From assembly GCA_026120035.1 (NCBI GenBank), contig JALRME010000001.1, positions 3,113,909-3,177,908 on the forward strand: DNA of 64,000 nucleotides, given 5' to 3'. A program made the position numbers and the translations under genes. The notes beneath the pieces are model-generated. The model made no database searches, was not told where the DNA came from, and was given only the letters and a program-made list of their open reading frames with translations. The stretch comes from Coleophoma eucalyptorum (lineage: Eukaryota > Ascomycota > Leotiomycetes > Helotiales > Dermateaceae). Positions 1-10,207 of the stretch are shown here, piece after piece (position 1 is the first letter of the stretch; each line of letters begins with the position of its first letter).

Positions 1-1830
1 AGACTCGGCAGTGCTAGTGGTTAGAGACAAAGCAATGTCATTTGTATTGAAAGAGGAAGGACGCGAAGGCTCAGGTGTTCTCAATTGAGATCGATTGACG
101 CCCTTGGTAAAAGGAGTTGGGCTGCGGGACTGCATATGGCGTTGTCGAGGGATCGAGGTGCCATTTGTCTTGCAAAGCTCTCGCAAGTGATTACGGGTCG
201 AGATACTGGAGTGTGGCCATTGGCCGTAGGTCTTGGGCACTGCTTCCCCTGTTGGGGTGATGCTTCCACTCTTCTCGGTGTCATGTGAAGAAGCTCTTGC
301 AGGATGAAGCCTAGAGGGACATCGTACCGCAACAACTTGCTTGGGGCCCTTCCATGATCTCTTCGCTTCTCTCGCAACTCTATGGCAAACACCCTCCGGG
401 GGAACTGCACTTGCCCCAAGTCGGAAAGGGGTTACAGTGGGGTCTTGCAAGTAGACCATGTAGGTGCGCCAGAGGTGCTCAGACATTGCGTTGGACCATG
501 GAGCATTCTTTCGTGTTTTGCTGCGTAGTTGAGCATTGAGAGGGTCCTCTTGCTTCAAGTACGATGGAGTTACCTCTCTAGTTTTACCCTTTGACACAGG
601 AGGGAACTGGAAAGGGTCTGCGATATCGGATTCTGGGCTTGTGCAGCTACCGTCGTCAGATGGACGGGAAGCGCGACTGCCACTGTAGAATGAATCGTCA
701 TCAGAAAAATCAGACATTGATGATTGTGCTGACATAGGTCGATCAAAGTACTCTGGTTCTGATGAGGCGCCCTTGGACCAATCTGGGCGCTGAAGATCTG
801 AATCCTCCATAAAATGCATTGGAGCTGGTGTCTTTGGAGGTGAAAATAGCCGGGTATCGAACGACGAAGGTGCGAGCAATCCACTTGTTGTAATCGAAAT
901 GCCCGCGCTGTCTGGCATATCAAAATCCTCGGTTACACTTGGAATCTCAATCGTCGGTATCGGGATATCGGCAGCATTGACAGAGGCAAGAAAGGTCTCG
1001 GTAGGTCCTTCGAAACTTGTCGATACATTTCTACGCTTCAGTCTTAATCGTGTCGGCCGTGGTGGTGAAGGAGGTTGAGGCTCATCTGTTCGGCGAGGTG
1101 GTTCTGGGGTAGTTGGCTCTTCATGATGGAAACGAAAGCCTCGAGGAAGGGTGGCTGAGCCATTTGAATGTATCGTGTTGTTTTCCATTGACGCGACTGG
1201 AATGTGGTCTTCCGCCACCTGGTGTTGAAGAGATGTAAGGGCTGAGAACAAGTTCTCCCGGCCTTTGGTATCACAATGAGCCTCCGCTCAGCAGGACCAA
1301 GGCTTCGAACACAGCAATATTGTACAATAAGTTGGACTCGATTGCACTGCTTAGGACGTGGAGATGATATCACGTCCGTGGTTTCCAGTCAATCGTCGCG
1401 TCTAGAGCTTAGAACGGTGGGACTTCGAACTTGAGTCGATGGCTCCAGCTCGTGCATACGCGTCTTCAAATCGCGAATGCTATTGATAGCACTATTGCCG
1501 ATTCCTTCTGGAATGTAAACTCTCTTGCATCGACCTCGTACGATGATCTCTATTGAGGTGGCTGGGAGGTTGACAAGGTTGTAAGTAAAGCCGGGGAGGT
1601 CTGCAGTCAAATGCGACAGACTGGAGTGAGCGCAATCCTGAGCTTCGACTATGGACGCGCTATCGAGTTGATATCCTCTTTGAATCGCGGTTTGGTGGAA
1701 GGTATAGTCCTCCCCGAAAGCAGTTGAACGTAGAGCTCGAAGGTGACCGCGTCTTGGACCGTGGCTTTCGTCGGTCGCAAGAACTGAACTAGAGGGCTGT
1801 AGCGTGTTCGACTCCCGTGTCCTTAGTCTG
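1..1830 (-). CDS. Partial gene of unknown function, running off the left edge, with unresolved frame breaks
   Basis: The minus strand is almost continuously open from an apparent 3' splice site (pyrimidine-rich tract ending cttcttcag, at 1831-1832) to the window edge. The upstream part reads a protein-like sequence with segments such as HQTAIQRGYQLDSASIVEAQ and RGRCKRVYIPEGIGN. A TGA at 1389-1391 and a frame change near 1259-1266 separate it from a long Pro/Ser-rich segment that ends with HLWRTYMVYLQDPTVTPF and HRVAREAKRSWKGPK. The TGA could lie in an intron of about 66 bp (donor near 1411, acceptor near 1345). The frame change is best explained by one missing G in the AAAGGCC run, which would restore PKGRENLFSAL. 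I do not recognise the family and found no start codon; it probably lies in an upstream exon beyond 1832. The stop is outside the window. Nonsense/frameshift or intron uncertainty cannot be separated here. Confidence 0.55.
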
Positions 1831-1832
1831 CT

Positions 1833-4800
1833 GAAGAAGAAAAGACGGTCTTCAGTAGAAATGGTAATGGAATGGAACGTAACGACAAAGGAATGAGGAA
1901 TGGAAGTTAGTCGTCAATCGGAGTAAAAGAGCGTGGGGTGGTGGTATGTACACCGCAGGTGAACGACGAACGAATGTTGAAGGTGATGGAGAGCGTGGGA
2001 GAATGCAGCGCAAGCGGGCGGGAGCGCAAGATGGGCGAACGAGCAGTCCCAGATATTAAAGACGGTCGTGGGCAGCAAATGAGCGACGACAGATGGGCCC
2101 GACAGGGTGCACGGATTGGCGCGAGAGGGTTCAATGCTCGCCTTGCAGTCTGGTCTTGCTGCACAGAAGAGGAGAAAGTGGATGCAGGAGATGCTGGCGA
2201 TTTCGAGGATAAAGGATGGAATCCGTTGACGAGACCTTAGAACTGGGTCCTGGTGACCAAAGCGAGCGTAGGCGAGAGGAAGAGGAGCTACGGCGCCTGA
2301 ACCTGAGCCTGAGCCTGGAGCCACACTTTCAGCGCTGCAGATCGTCTGAGCGCGCGCCCCATCAGCGGCCTTGACTCTTCAGAACACAGGATGACGCCAA
2401 ACTCAAAGCGCTCTAATCCTTGCACAAGGCCAGAACTGCGGGCGGGATGCTTCTGACGGCCCAAGTCCCGAGTGGAGCGTGGAATTTATATTTATTCCGG
2501 TCTGCCAGAGGAGATGAGTGTGACTTGTGGCAGACTGGAGACTGGGTGCTGGATGCCAGACAACTGCTTGTCGACCTGGGGTACAATGATTGGCGTCTAT
2601 GGTGCAGTGGGCTCCGATGCGAGAGAGCCAGCGCCCGATCTCCACCCAAAGGACGGGGATAGATGAGCGGTGGATACAGGACCAAGGACGGACAGCAAGG
2701 ATAGAATGGACTGGTTCAAGCAATGTTGGGAGCGAAAAGGATTGTTGCAAAGGCAGACTGACAACCACAACCGCAGCCACTATGGCTAGTGTGTAGTGGT
2801 GATGAGGATAGCCTTTTCGCAGAGCTAGTGAAGAACTTGAGACAGATGGCTGAACTCTGACAGCTTCAAGCAAGAGCAGGGAAGAAAAGAAGCACGACGC
2901 GAAAACGCGAAATCGACACGACTTTGGGCTAAGCGAGCCTTTAGCGAGGACGACCTAAGCTGGTTCCGTCCTCTCTGTTTTTGCCTCTGCTTTCTCTACG
3001 AAGGCACTGCATCTCGATTTTCTGCGCACCACTCGGGTCAGCACAAGTCAAGCAGCAGGATACGTTGGGAGGTGGTACGAAAGACCACGTAGCTCTACAA
3101 CTCATCAGCTGCTACCGTTACTACTACTACTTCTACTACTACCCTTTCTAATGTACAGCTCTCCGAATCTACTAAGCGCGCGTCCGTGGGAGCACTCATC
3201 TCTGGTCTCTCAGACCCTCTCTCGTCTCTTCTTTACGCAAATGGCCCGAAGTAGTCGACATGGTAAGCTATAAGTCAATACTTAAACCAGGCCCCGTGGA
3301 CTAGCTAGCCGGCTCGACACCTGCAAACTCTGCCTTTGCCGCCAATATTCAAAGTCGCGTCCTCAACCGTCATCACAACAAAGCCATAGGCTTGGGATGC
3401 TTGAGAATTGACACAGCTACCATGCACCGGCTGCCTCTATCCTCTAGGGCTATGTTCCAAGTCCGTCTACCGCTTACCACTTCGCTCTTCGCCCACGTAT
3501 CAATGGAAGAACCTTGTAGACAAGCTTATTGTCGAACTAGTCACAGTTCTCGTGTTCAATGGATGACATAATGAAACCATCATCGCTGGAGTTTTATCAG
3601 ATTCTCGGAGTGCCCTCCTTTCTTCACCGCTACTACTAATAATACTACTTATTCTATTTACACCCTCACCGTTTATTATCACAGTGACGAGACGGTTCTC
3701 TCACGCACACGACAAGCATATGGACCAGCCGCAGCACAACGTCTCCGCCAAATCCAGACACACGTTCGCTTCTCCTATCAGCAGCGCGTTTACTAGGTTT
3801 CTCACGACGCGTTAAGTGCTACCTTTCCGTTTGCAGCTCGACCTAGACCGTGCTTTATGCATCAGGCCTACATTTGAGCACATCCCCAAAGAGAAGAGCA
3901 TGGTTAGCATGATGATCAATTTTAAAATAACAAGTACGGTGCATGCATTAGCAACGAAAAACCCAGCGCGGGGTTTGTTACTACTGCGCATTTCGCTGGC
4001 TTATTGGGATGGCAATCTTACCTTTAAGAGACACGGACTTCCTTGAGATTTATATTCAAGGGTTTTCGTAATAGGGATTCCAGAGGCCCGGAGCGTAGCG
4101 GGAAGACAATTGTCTCTTATGCTTCGCTTTTTCTTTATCTTAGTGATTGCTCAAAGCACTAAAGGGGGAGGACTTTTTCTCTTGCATGAACTTCCTGCTT
4201 CGCTACCAGAGGCATGTAATGAGCAGCTGTGCTTCCTTCCAGCTTACTGATGCGAAAGGTGGTGAGCGTAGTATAGATAGATGACTTCATTTCACCCGCC
4301 GAAAATCAGGGTCCGAAGCTTGGCCAACCAGATGACCGAGTGGGCTACACGTCCCGTCCCATGGTCACACCCCAGACAGTCTGATTAAATGAAGAATAAT
4401 TTCACACTGGCTGTTTCATATCCTGCTTTTGTGAAATTACATCAAGTCATCACGACTCGTCCTCACACGTGAAAGTTGCTTCTTGCCTTGATCTCGTTCT
4501 TTTCATTTTATGGTGGATGAACAGTAGTTGGAAGTAAGACATTGCGGGTTCTGCGGATATCGCGATGTGCATATGTGCCGTACAATCCATGGTAGCACGA
4601 TAGCACGGCAGCACCCGCCAAAAGATGGATCACCATTGTCCCGTGAATCCTCATGCTTCCTTGCGGCTCAAACCACCTTCTATCAGCATGTACTCTTGGT
4701 TCTGCCTTGCCTATCTCTGATACACTTCTCCCTGGCCACGAGCTCAGTAACTGCGTTATGAAGCTCAAGAGATAACAAAAACTTCCTGTGAGGGATGTGT

Positions 4801-5169
4801 CAGGCTTCGTTTGGAACCTTATCCAGCTCCATGATTGGACTCTCTCTGTTACATCGGAGTTTCTTATAGGATCTTGCGTCCTCAAAACGACATGTCTTGC
4901 AGGGTTAGCATTTGGATGTCTGTCGAGGCATGTGGTGCTAGGTAGTAGAAAGTGTATTCCTCCTTGATCCGCTTCCACTTGCATGAGTAAGCGAAGGGAC
5001 GCCATTGTCAAAGGTCGGAAGGAGGCTTGTTCAGAAGGTTTTCTATGAAGGTTTCTTGGTAGGTGGTAGAGGTTAAGCCGAACTTTAAGACATCATTGAG
5101 CACCAGCCGCAGTTAAAGTTCCAAACAATAGCACAGCTCAGGAATCTTGTTCGCGTCAGCCGACGGCTC
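1833..5169. other. Intergenic region with no supported gene
   Basis: There is probably promoter, leader and upstream exon sequence of the minus-strand gene below 1830. The minus-strand frames at 1914-2324, 2403-2873 and 4508-5011 have no motif, no consistent splice context and no protein-like composition. Short TAC/CTA triplet tracts occur at 3116-3145 and 3636-3650. Confidence 0.5.
3116..3145. repeat. Imperfect (TAC)n microsatellite
   Basis: This is a run of TAC/CTA triplets interrupted by TTC. It lies in non-coding sequence. Confidence 0.8.
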
Positions 5170-5983
5170 TCATGCCGAACTCTTCTTCTCCTCGCAAACA
5201 CACCAATCTTTCACATCTCCACCATCCAGCCCCGGAACGTCCTCACTCTCCACCTGACTAATCTCGGTGTACGGTTCGCTAACCGTCCAGATCAGATCAA
5301 ACCTATCATCCGGATACTCTACTTTGCACTCTGGCCTCCCCGCAAATCCCTTCACCCCAATAGCTTTAGCAATCTTGGCCAATTCACCATGCTCCCAGCA
5401 GATCAAGACGTTTCCTGTGCCATCGTACGCGAGGGCTTTCTTTGCGGCGTCGCCAACGTCGTCTCGGCTGATGTGTTTGTGGATCGGTAGGCCGAGTGCT
5501 TTTGAGAGCGGGAGGACTGTCTCGTACGGCCGGTCTCGAGACCCGTCTAAATGGATTACTTGTCAATTTCCAACTCTCGACAAACATCAAGAGACGACAA
5601 ATGAAACAAATTGCTCTTCAATGCCCGCTCTCACTTATAACCCTGTCCCTAGCTTCTAGGCCCAACCAGCGCAGAAAGACCCAGGAGAAAGAGCGGGGGA
5701 AACCATCCTTCCAAACGAAACAACAACATACCTTTGTCAGGATGCTCAGCTAGGATATATCCAATATTGTATTTGCTCTCTTTCCCAAAGACTTGCGGCA
5801 GGTAATTAGCTCGCTTGACTCCCTCAGCCGATAGCCCGTCTACGTCTTTGCCATGTTTCTTGGCCGGCTTCTCGCCGTGGCGGATGAGATAGATAATTGG
5901 CTTGGCCTGCGTGCAAGAAATATTGTGTCGGTTATTGAGACCAGTAGAAGCTATAGTAGGAAGAGCGGCAGACTCACCACCAT
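5170..5983 (-). CDS. Histidine phosphatase superfamily (phosphoglycerate mutase-like) protein
   Basis: The model has three exons on the minus strand: 5978-5983, 5732-5906 and 5170-5546 (185 aa). The first coding exon is only ATG GTG, followed by a gtgagt donor; without this splice the RHGE core has no start. The second intron (5547-5731, 185 bp) has a gtatgt donor and tttag acceptor. The catalytic RHGE motif lies at about residues 10-13 (His 11 is the expected phospho-acceptor), followed by LSAEG. ICWEHGELAKI near residue 110 matches the second conserved His region of the fold. The family contains phosphatases and mutases; the compact size and the absence of a mutase-specific region favour a small cytosolic phosphatase of unknown substrate. 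There is no signal peptide. Frames and phases close exactly, so the structure is well supported, but the substrate is unknown. Confidence 0.85.
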
Positions 5984-7338
5984 GTTTGTTGAGCGTGGTA
6001 ATGTTTCAAAGCAGAGACCTCAGGCGGTGGGATTTGAAGAGCTTGGCTGTGGATTGCAAAGTGGATGCCAGAGCTGCAATGTTTCAGAAAACAACACTCA
6101 GCCTCAACCGCAATCCCGTGAGGGATGAGGTGTATTTATATTGCCTCCACCGTGTCCAGCTAGGACTCAATGGTTTGTTTGCGTATGGTTAAGGCAGACA
6201 CGATCAAAGGATCCGCTCGTGTGACCCCTTCTCCCCTCTTCTCTCCTGCAGTCATTGGGACCCAGAATTATCAGCCTCGCTTAGGCTGGTAAGCAGTAGA
6301 AGGGCTGAAAAGGAGACTGACGCAATCAGCTTGCATCCTAACATAGCCATGAAGTATATTTCCTTTACATTTGCTGATTTTAATTTATCGACGGACTTTT
6401 GGTGTTTGTCCCAATGGGTAAGGTAGCTAAGCTATAGGCTCCTCAAATGAAAATTTAGACCAAGGTGGTTTGTGTTTGTACTGAGTTGCCTTGTCTTAGA
6501 TCCAGAATTTGAGACCTTGTTATATTCAGATACTGAAACTAGAGAATGACAAGCTTTTGAGGCTGCGCTAGCCAGCATGTGCGCTTACAAAGAAGTGCTG
6601 CCATCTTCGTCTGCCGTTTGGCATTTAAGATTTCTGATATTTTCCGTAACGTTGCACGCATGCTCTTCTCGCTCGAAGGTGGTAACTTGTCTCGCTTGTG
6701 CAGCTATTTCTCGTCGGCCATGTCTGGTAGCAAATATCAATCTGAGAGGGGAGGCGAAGAAAGTAGTATACCGAGCATTGTTGATCCATATCCTACCTAT
6801 ACAATCTCTTACACACATGTCTACCATCGGCCCCTCGGCTCGGTGCCCTAGGTTTACTTCGGAATCTTAACTTCCTGCTCACATAAGGTACATAGCTAAG
6901 TTAGCGATAGGTTTGCTTCAATCAAGCTAAGAGATACCGCGTAAACGCCGAAATACCCCCACAAGGTCGGCTGAAGCAGAGCAACGTCCTACAAGAATAC
7001 AACCACTTTTTCATTTGCTCCATCCAGTAATTCGAGTAGAAAAGAACCGAAGCACATCATACGAATACTCCGTATGTCGCAATGACCTACTAGCCCCATT
7101 CTGGAAGTAGCACTCAGACCGCCTTGATTAATAAAGCAATTGCTTTATAATCCAGAGCCGGCAGAAAAAAGAGGGCCATTTGATCCGAGGTTCAAATAGT
7201 CAATGCTACCCTTCTTATTTGCAATTGAGCCATAAAAGTCAATCTTTATAACTTCGGTTCTCCTTAGACCTCCTTTCAGAATCAGGCTTTCGACTTTTGA
7301 CTCTCAATTATCACTCAATCTTTAATACCGGCGTCAAC
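5984..7338. other. Divergent intergenic region
   Basis: It lies between the minus-strand phosphatase and the plus-strand Old Yellow Enzyme and should hold both promoters. Short frames at 6577-6870 have no recognisable motif. I see no RNA gene or repeat. Confidence 0.5.
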
Positions 7339-8589
7339 ATGGCCCCCACCTCGGATATTCCCTACTACACACCCCGCCAAAGTCCCCCCGCCGGCACAGC
7401 ACTTATCGACAACCCACCAACGCTCTTTTCACCTCTCAAGATCCGCGACTTAACGTTCCAGAACCGGATATGGGTTGCGCCTATGTGCATGTACTCGGCG
7501 GAGGATGGCCACCTCACGGATTTCCACCTCGTTCACCTCGGCGCATTCTCTTATCGCGGCGCATCACTGACCATGATCGAGGCGACTGCAGTTCTCTCGA
7601 ATGGAGGTATCACACCGCAGGATAGTGGATTGTGGAAGGATAGCCAGATCGCGCCGATCAAGCGCATCGCAGATTTCTTGCATAGTCAGGGACAACACCT
7701 GGCGATTCAGCTGGCGCATGCTGGCCGCAAAGCCAGTACCATTGAACCATGGCGGGTAGAGCGAGGCAAGAGTGCTGTGGCAAACAAGGAGGATGGAGGC
7801 TGGCCAGACAACGTGATGGCACCTAGTGCGATACAATGGGGAGAGGGATACGCGATGCCGCGGGAGATGACCGCACAGGACATCCAAGATGTGATCTCAG
7901 GCTTTGCAGCCAGCGCAAAGAGAGCCATCGCTGCCGGTGTTGATGTCATTGAGATTCATGCCGCCCATGGATATCTCCTTACCTCTTTCCTCTCGCCCAT
8001 CTCCAACCGAAGAACCGACAACTACGGAGGCAGTTTTGAGAACCGTATCCGCCTGCTCCTAGAAGTTATCAAAGCCGTCCGCGCTGTTATTCCTGAAGGC
8101 ACGCCGCTCCTTGTGCGTGTCTCAGCGACAGAATGGATGGAAGAGTCTGGCGAGCCAGAGAGCTGGGATATCCCACAAACCATTGAGCTAGCAAAACTAC
8201 TGCCAGCCCTTGGTGTCGACCTTCTGGATGTCAGTTCCGGCGGCAACAACGAGAAGCAGGAGATCAAGCTTGACAACAACTTCCAGGTTGGTATTGCAGG
8301 CCAGGTTCGCTCAGCTTTGTTCAAGGCCGGCATTAAGGACTTGCTCATCGGTGCGGTGGGATTGATCACTGAAGCCGAGGCAGCGAAGGAGATCGTGCAA
8401 GAGAAGAAGGATACAATCGAGATTACGGATGAGCAGGGCAAGCTTGCCGACGCTAATATCGTGCTTGTGGCACGCCAGTTTTTGCGAGAGCCCGAGTGGG
8501 TATTTAGAGTTGCGTATCGTTTGGGCGTAGAGGTGAAGTGGCCGATACAATACCATAGGGGGCAGTTTTTGAGAGGCAGCAAGATCTAG
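7339..8589 (+). CDS. Old Yellow Enzyme family NADPH:flavin oxidoreductase (YqjM-like)
   Basis: This is a single exon of 416 aa. I chose the ATG at 7339 (context caacATGg); the frame continues upstream to 7297 only through a non-ATG codon. The protein is a FMN-binding (beta/alpha)8 barrel. PMCMYS near residue 48 carries the Cys that modulates the flavin in the YqjM class. HAAHGYLL holds the paired substrate-binding residues, and SPISNRRTDNYGGSFENR is the family signature. The RQFLREPEWV segment near the C-terminus binds FMN phosphate in relatives. The expected reaction is NADPH-dependent reduction of activated C=C bonds in enones and related electrophiles. No targeting signal is visible. The physiological substrate is unknown; the neighbours (a phosphatase and a microprotein) do not suggest a pathway. 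Confidence 0.93.
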   Translation: MAPTSDIPYYTPRQSPPAGTALIDNPPTLFSPLKIRDLTFQNRIWVAPMCMYSAEDGHLTDFHLVHLGAFSYRGASLTMIEATAVLSNGGITPQDSGLWKDSQIAPIKRIADFLHSQGQHLAIQLAHAGRKASTIEPWRVERGKSAVANKEDGGWPDNVMAPSAIQWGEGYAMPREMTAQDIQDVISGFAASAKRAIAAGVDVIEIHAAHGYLLTSFLSPISNRRTDNYGGSFENRIRLLLEVIKAVRAVIPEGTPLLVRVSATEWMEESGEPESWDIPQTIELAKLLPALGVDLLDVSSGGNNEKQEIKLDNNFQVGIAGQVRSALFKAGIKDLLIGAVGLITEAEAAKEIVQEKKDTIEITDEQGKLADANIVLVARQFLREPEWVFRVAYRLGVEVKWPIQYHRGQFLRGSKI

Positions 8590-8820
8590 AGACTGGACAT
8601 ATCCTTTGCTGCAAGATAATTTGCATTGTTTTTGCTCATAGACTAGAAGCCTCTCCCCGAAAGCTAGATTCCCATGCCGTTAAGATAAGAAATACAACAC
8701 AACATCACAAAACCTGCTCATCCGAGACATTTCCCATCGCTTCTTCGCTCACCAAACGCCCAACAGCCTTCCCAAGAGGCCAGCACCAAGCAAACCCATC
8801 AACACACTACTGCCGGATAG

Positions 8821-9071
8821 TCACGCACCACCCGCCTTGGGCGGGTACGACTTCCCATCCTTCTCAACCTTTGGCTCGCATGTGCAGCGCTCCTCAGCTG
8901 GGATGGAGTCCATCACACTTGGGACGTGCATTCCGCATCCGAACCACGACGCCTTCTCTTTTGCGGGGAAAGTACGTTAGCACTGGATGGTGAAAGTGGC
9001 GGGTGTGGAAAGTAGAGAGTAGAGGAAGAGGCAAGCTTACGACAGGTTGAGCAAGTGGCTTTTCGGCACAT
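8821..9071 (-). CDS. Small Cys-rich conserved-type protein (55 aa), spliced
   Basis: Two minus-strand exons, 9041-9071 and 8821-8957, are joined across an 83-bp intron (8958-9040; gtaagc donor, gctaac branch site, gcaaaag acceptor). The product has 55 residues beginning MCRKATCSTC and containing SWFGCGMHVPSVMDSIP and RCTCEPKVEK. Two CxxC-like pairs (Cys2/7/10 and Cys18 with the CTC at 35-37) suggest metal or disulfide chemistry. It has no signal peptide, so it is probably cytosolic. From memory, short fungal proteins with this CGxHVPxVMDxIP pattern occur widely without known function. It lies tail-to-tail with the Old Yellow Enzyme, 231 bp apart. It is easily missed because neither exon alone reaches usual ORF thresholds. 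Confidence 0.75.
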
Positions 9072-9330
9072 TTTGAGGACGGGTTGGTGAGTTGAGTAAG
9101 TGAATGATAATGTATGATCCGAAGATGGCTTTTGCCTGGTGTTCTTTTTTCTTTCCCTTTCTTCTTTTGCGTCTTGCTAGCTCAGATGCCCAGCAAAGTG
9201 ACAAATAGTGCTGATGGAATATTGTGGTGTTTGGCAAAAGCAAAAAGGTAGCTAGTTGTTTAGTTGACGATGAAAATAGATGAATGAAAATATCAAAAAA
9301 GTCAGCGGGGATGAGGCGTCTTTTAAGAAT

Positions 9331-9609
9331 TTAATTCCCTTGGTGCAGGTGAAATCCGGAGGCTTCTGAAGGGAGGTCGCCGAATGCGGGTCCTCTTTCT
9401 GACTCTGCTCGGCGACTTTCTTGTTGCAGGGGCGGAGGAGCGGAGGCGTTGTTTCGATTAGGCGAGAATTGCCGATCGTTCGCTGTTGGCGATGTGGCGG
9501 AATGAGTGGGAGAGGGAGAGGGAGAGAGAGGTGAAGTAGGGCGCATTGAAGGTGTGGAATAGTGTTCATTCTTATGCGTTCTGGCCTGAGCAAGATATTG
9601 ATAGTTCAT
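9331..9609 (-). CDS. Possible Pro/Ser-rich hypothetical protein (92 aa)
   Basis: This intact minus-strand ORF has an ATG start. Its composition is Pro/Ser/Asn/Arg-rich, with an SPLSPSPSPTHS tract. No domain is recognised and the codon composition is protein-like but low complexity. It lies 260 bp upstream of the 55-residue microprotein gene on the same strand, so it may instead be 5' leader sequence or an unrelated chance ORF. Confidence 0.3.
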   Translation of the reverse strand: MNYQYLAQARTHKNEHYSTPSMRPTSPLSPSPSPTHSATSPTANDRQFSPNRNNASAPPPLQQESRRAESERGPAFGDLPSEASGFHLHQGN

Positions 9610-10207
9610 TGATGGTAATTAGAAATACTTGGCCGAATTGGTACTGTCATGCGGTGCTCCGGCAGATTTACTTCCTCGCTTCGCTGTGCTTGCTCGCCTG
9701 CTGGATGTCGACAGGTTGACTTACTGAGACTTACAAAGTGGGAAACTAGACGATGAGTGGTTAAAGACTACATACAAACCCAAGATAACAGAAATACTCA
9801 TATAAGCCATGGAATTGCAATAGTGCCCGGCTCTAATTTCTATGCATCTGAATTGAGGCTCATGACTTAGTAGGTTGGACTAAATGTGTTGCATGATATA
9901 GCCAAGCTAGACATGTCGGCTTGTTGCGTATGTTGAAACTCAACTTGAAATTTTTCAAATTAAACTGATGCTACCAGAGGCTTGAATGACTCCAGTGGTG
10001 ACTAGAAGTCCAAGGGAAACTCGCAAGCCGAATAAGTGAATGATGCACGGGCATTGTTGGAGAGCGTTTAGCTCTCACGATTTCGAACACTTTATAGCTC
10101 TCAGCATTCACGGAGGCAGACTTATTATTGATACCTCACCTACATAGCATTGTAGTTATTCTTAATTTAGACTCAAATCTAAACAATTTTCTGATTATAA
10201 AATACCA
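9610..10207. other. AT-rich intergenic region
   Basis: No gene is visible. The stretch near 10130-10200 is notably A/T rich next to the broken NLR gene. Confidence 0.5.

Noticed and set aside
2403..2873. 156-codon minus-strand ORF and overlapping plus-strand ORFs
   Set aside because: Overlapping frames on both strands, hydrophobic but motif-free, no splice or start context; probably chance in GC-richer leader DNA.
4508..5011. 167-codon minus-strand ORF
   Set aside because: Composition is not protein-like and there is no domain, no consistent frame in neighbours and no recognisable motif.
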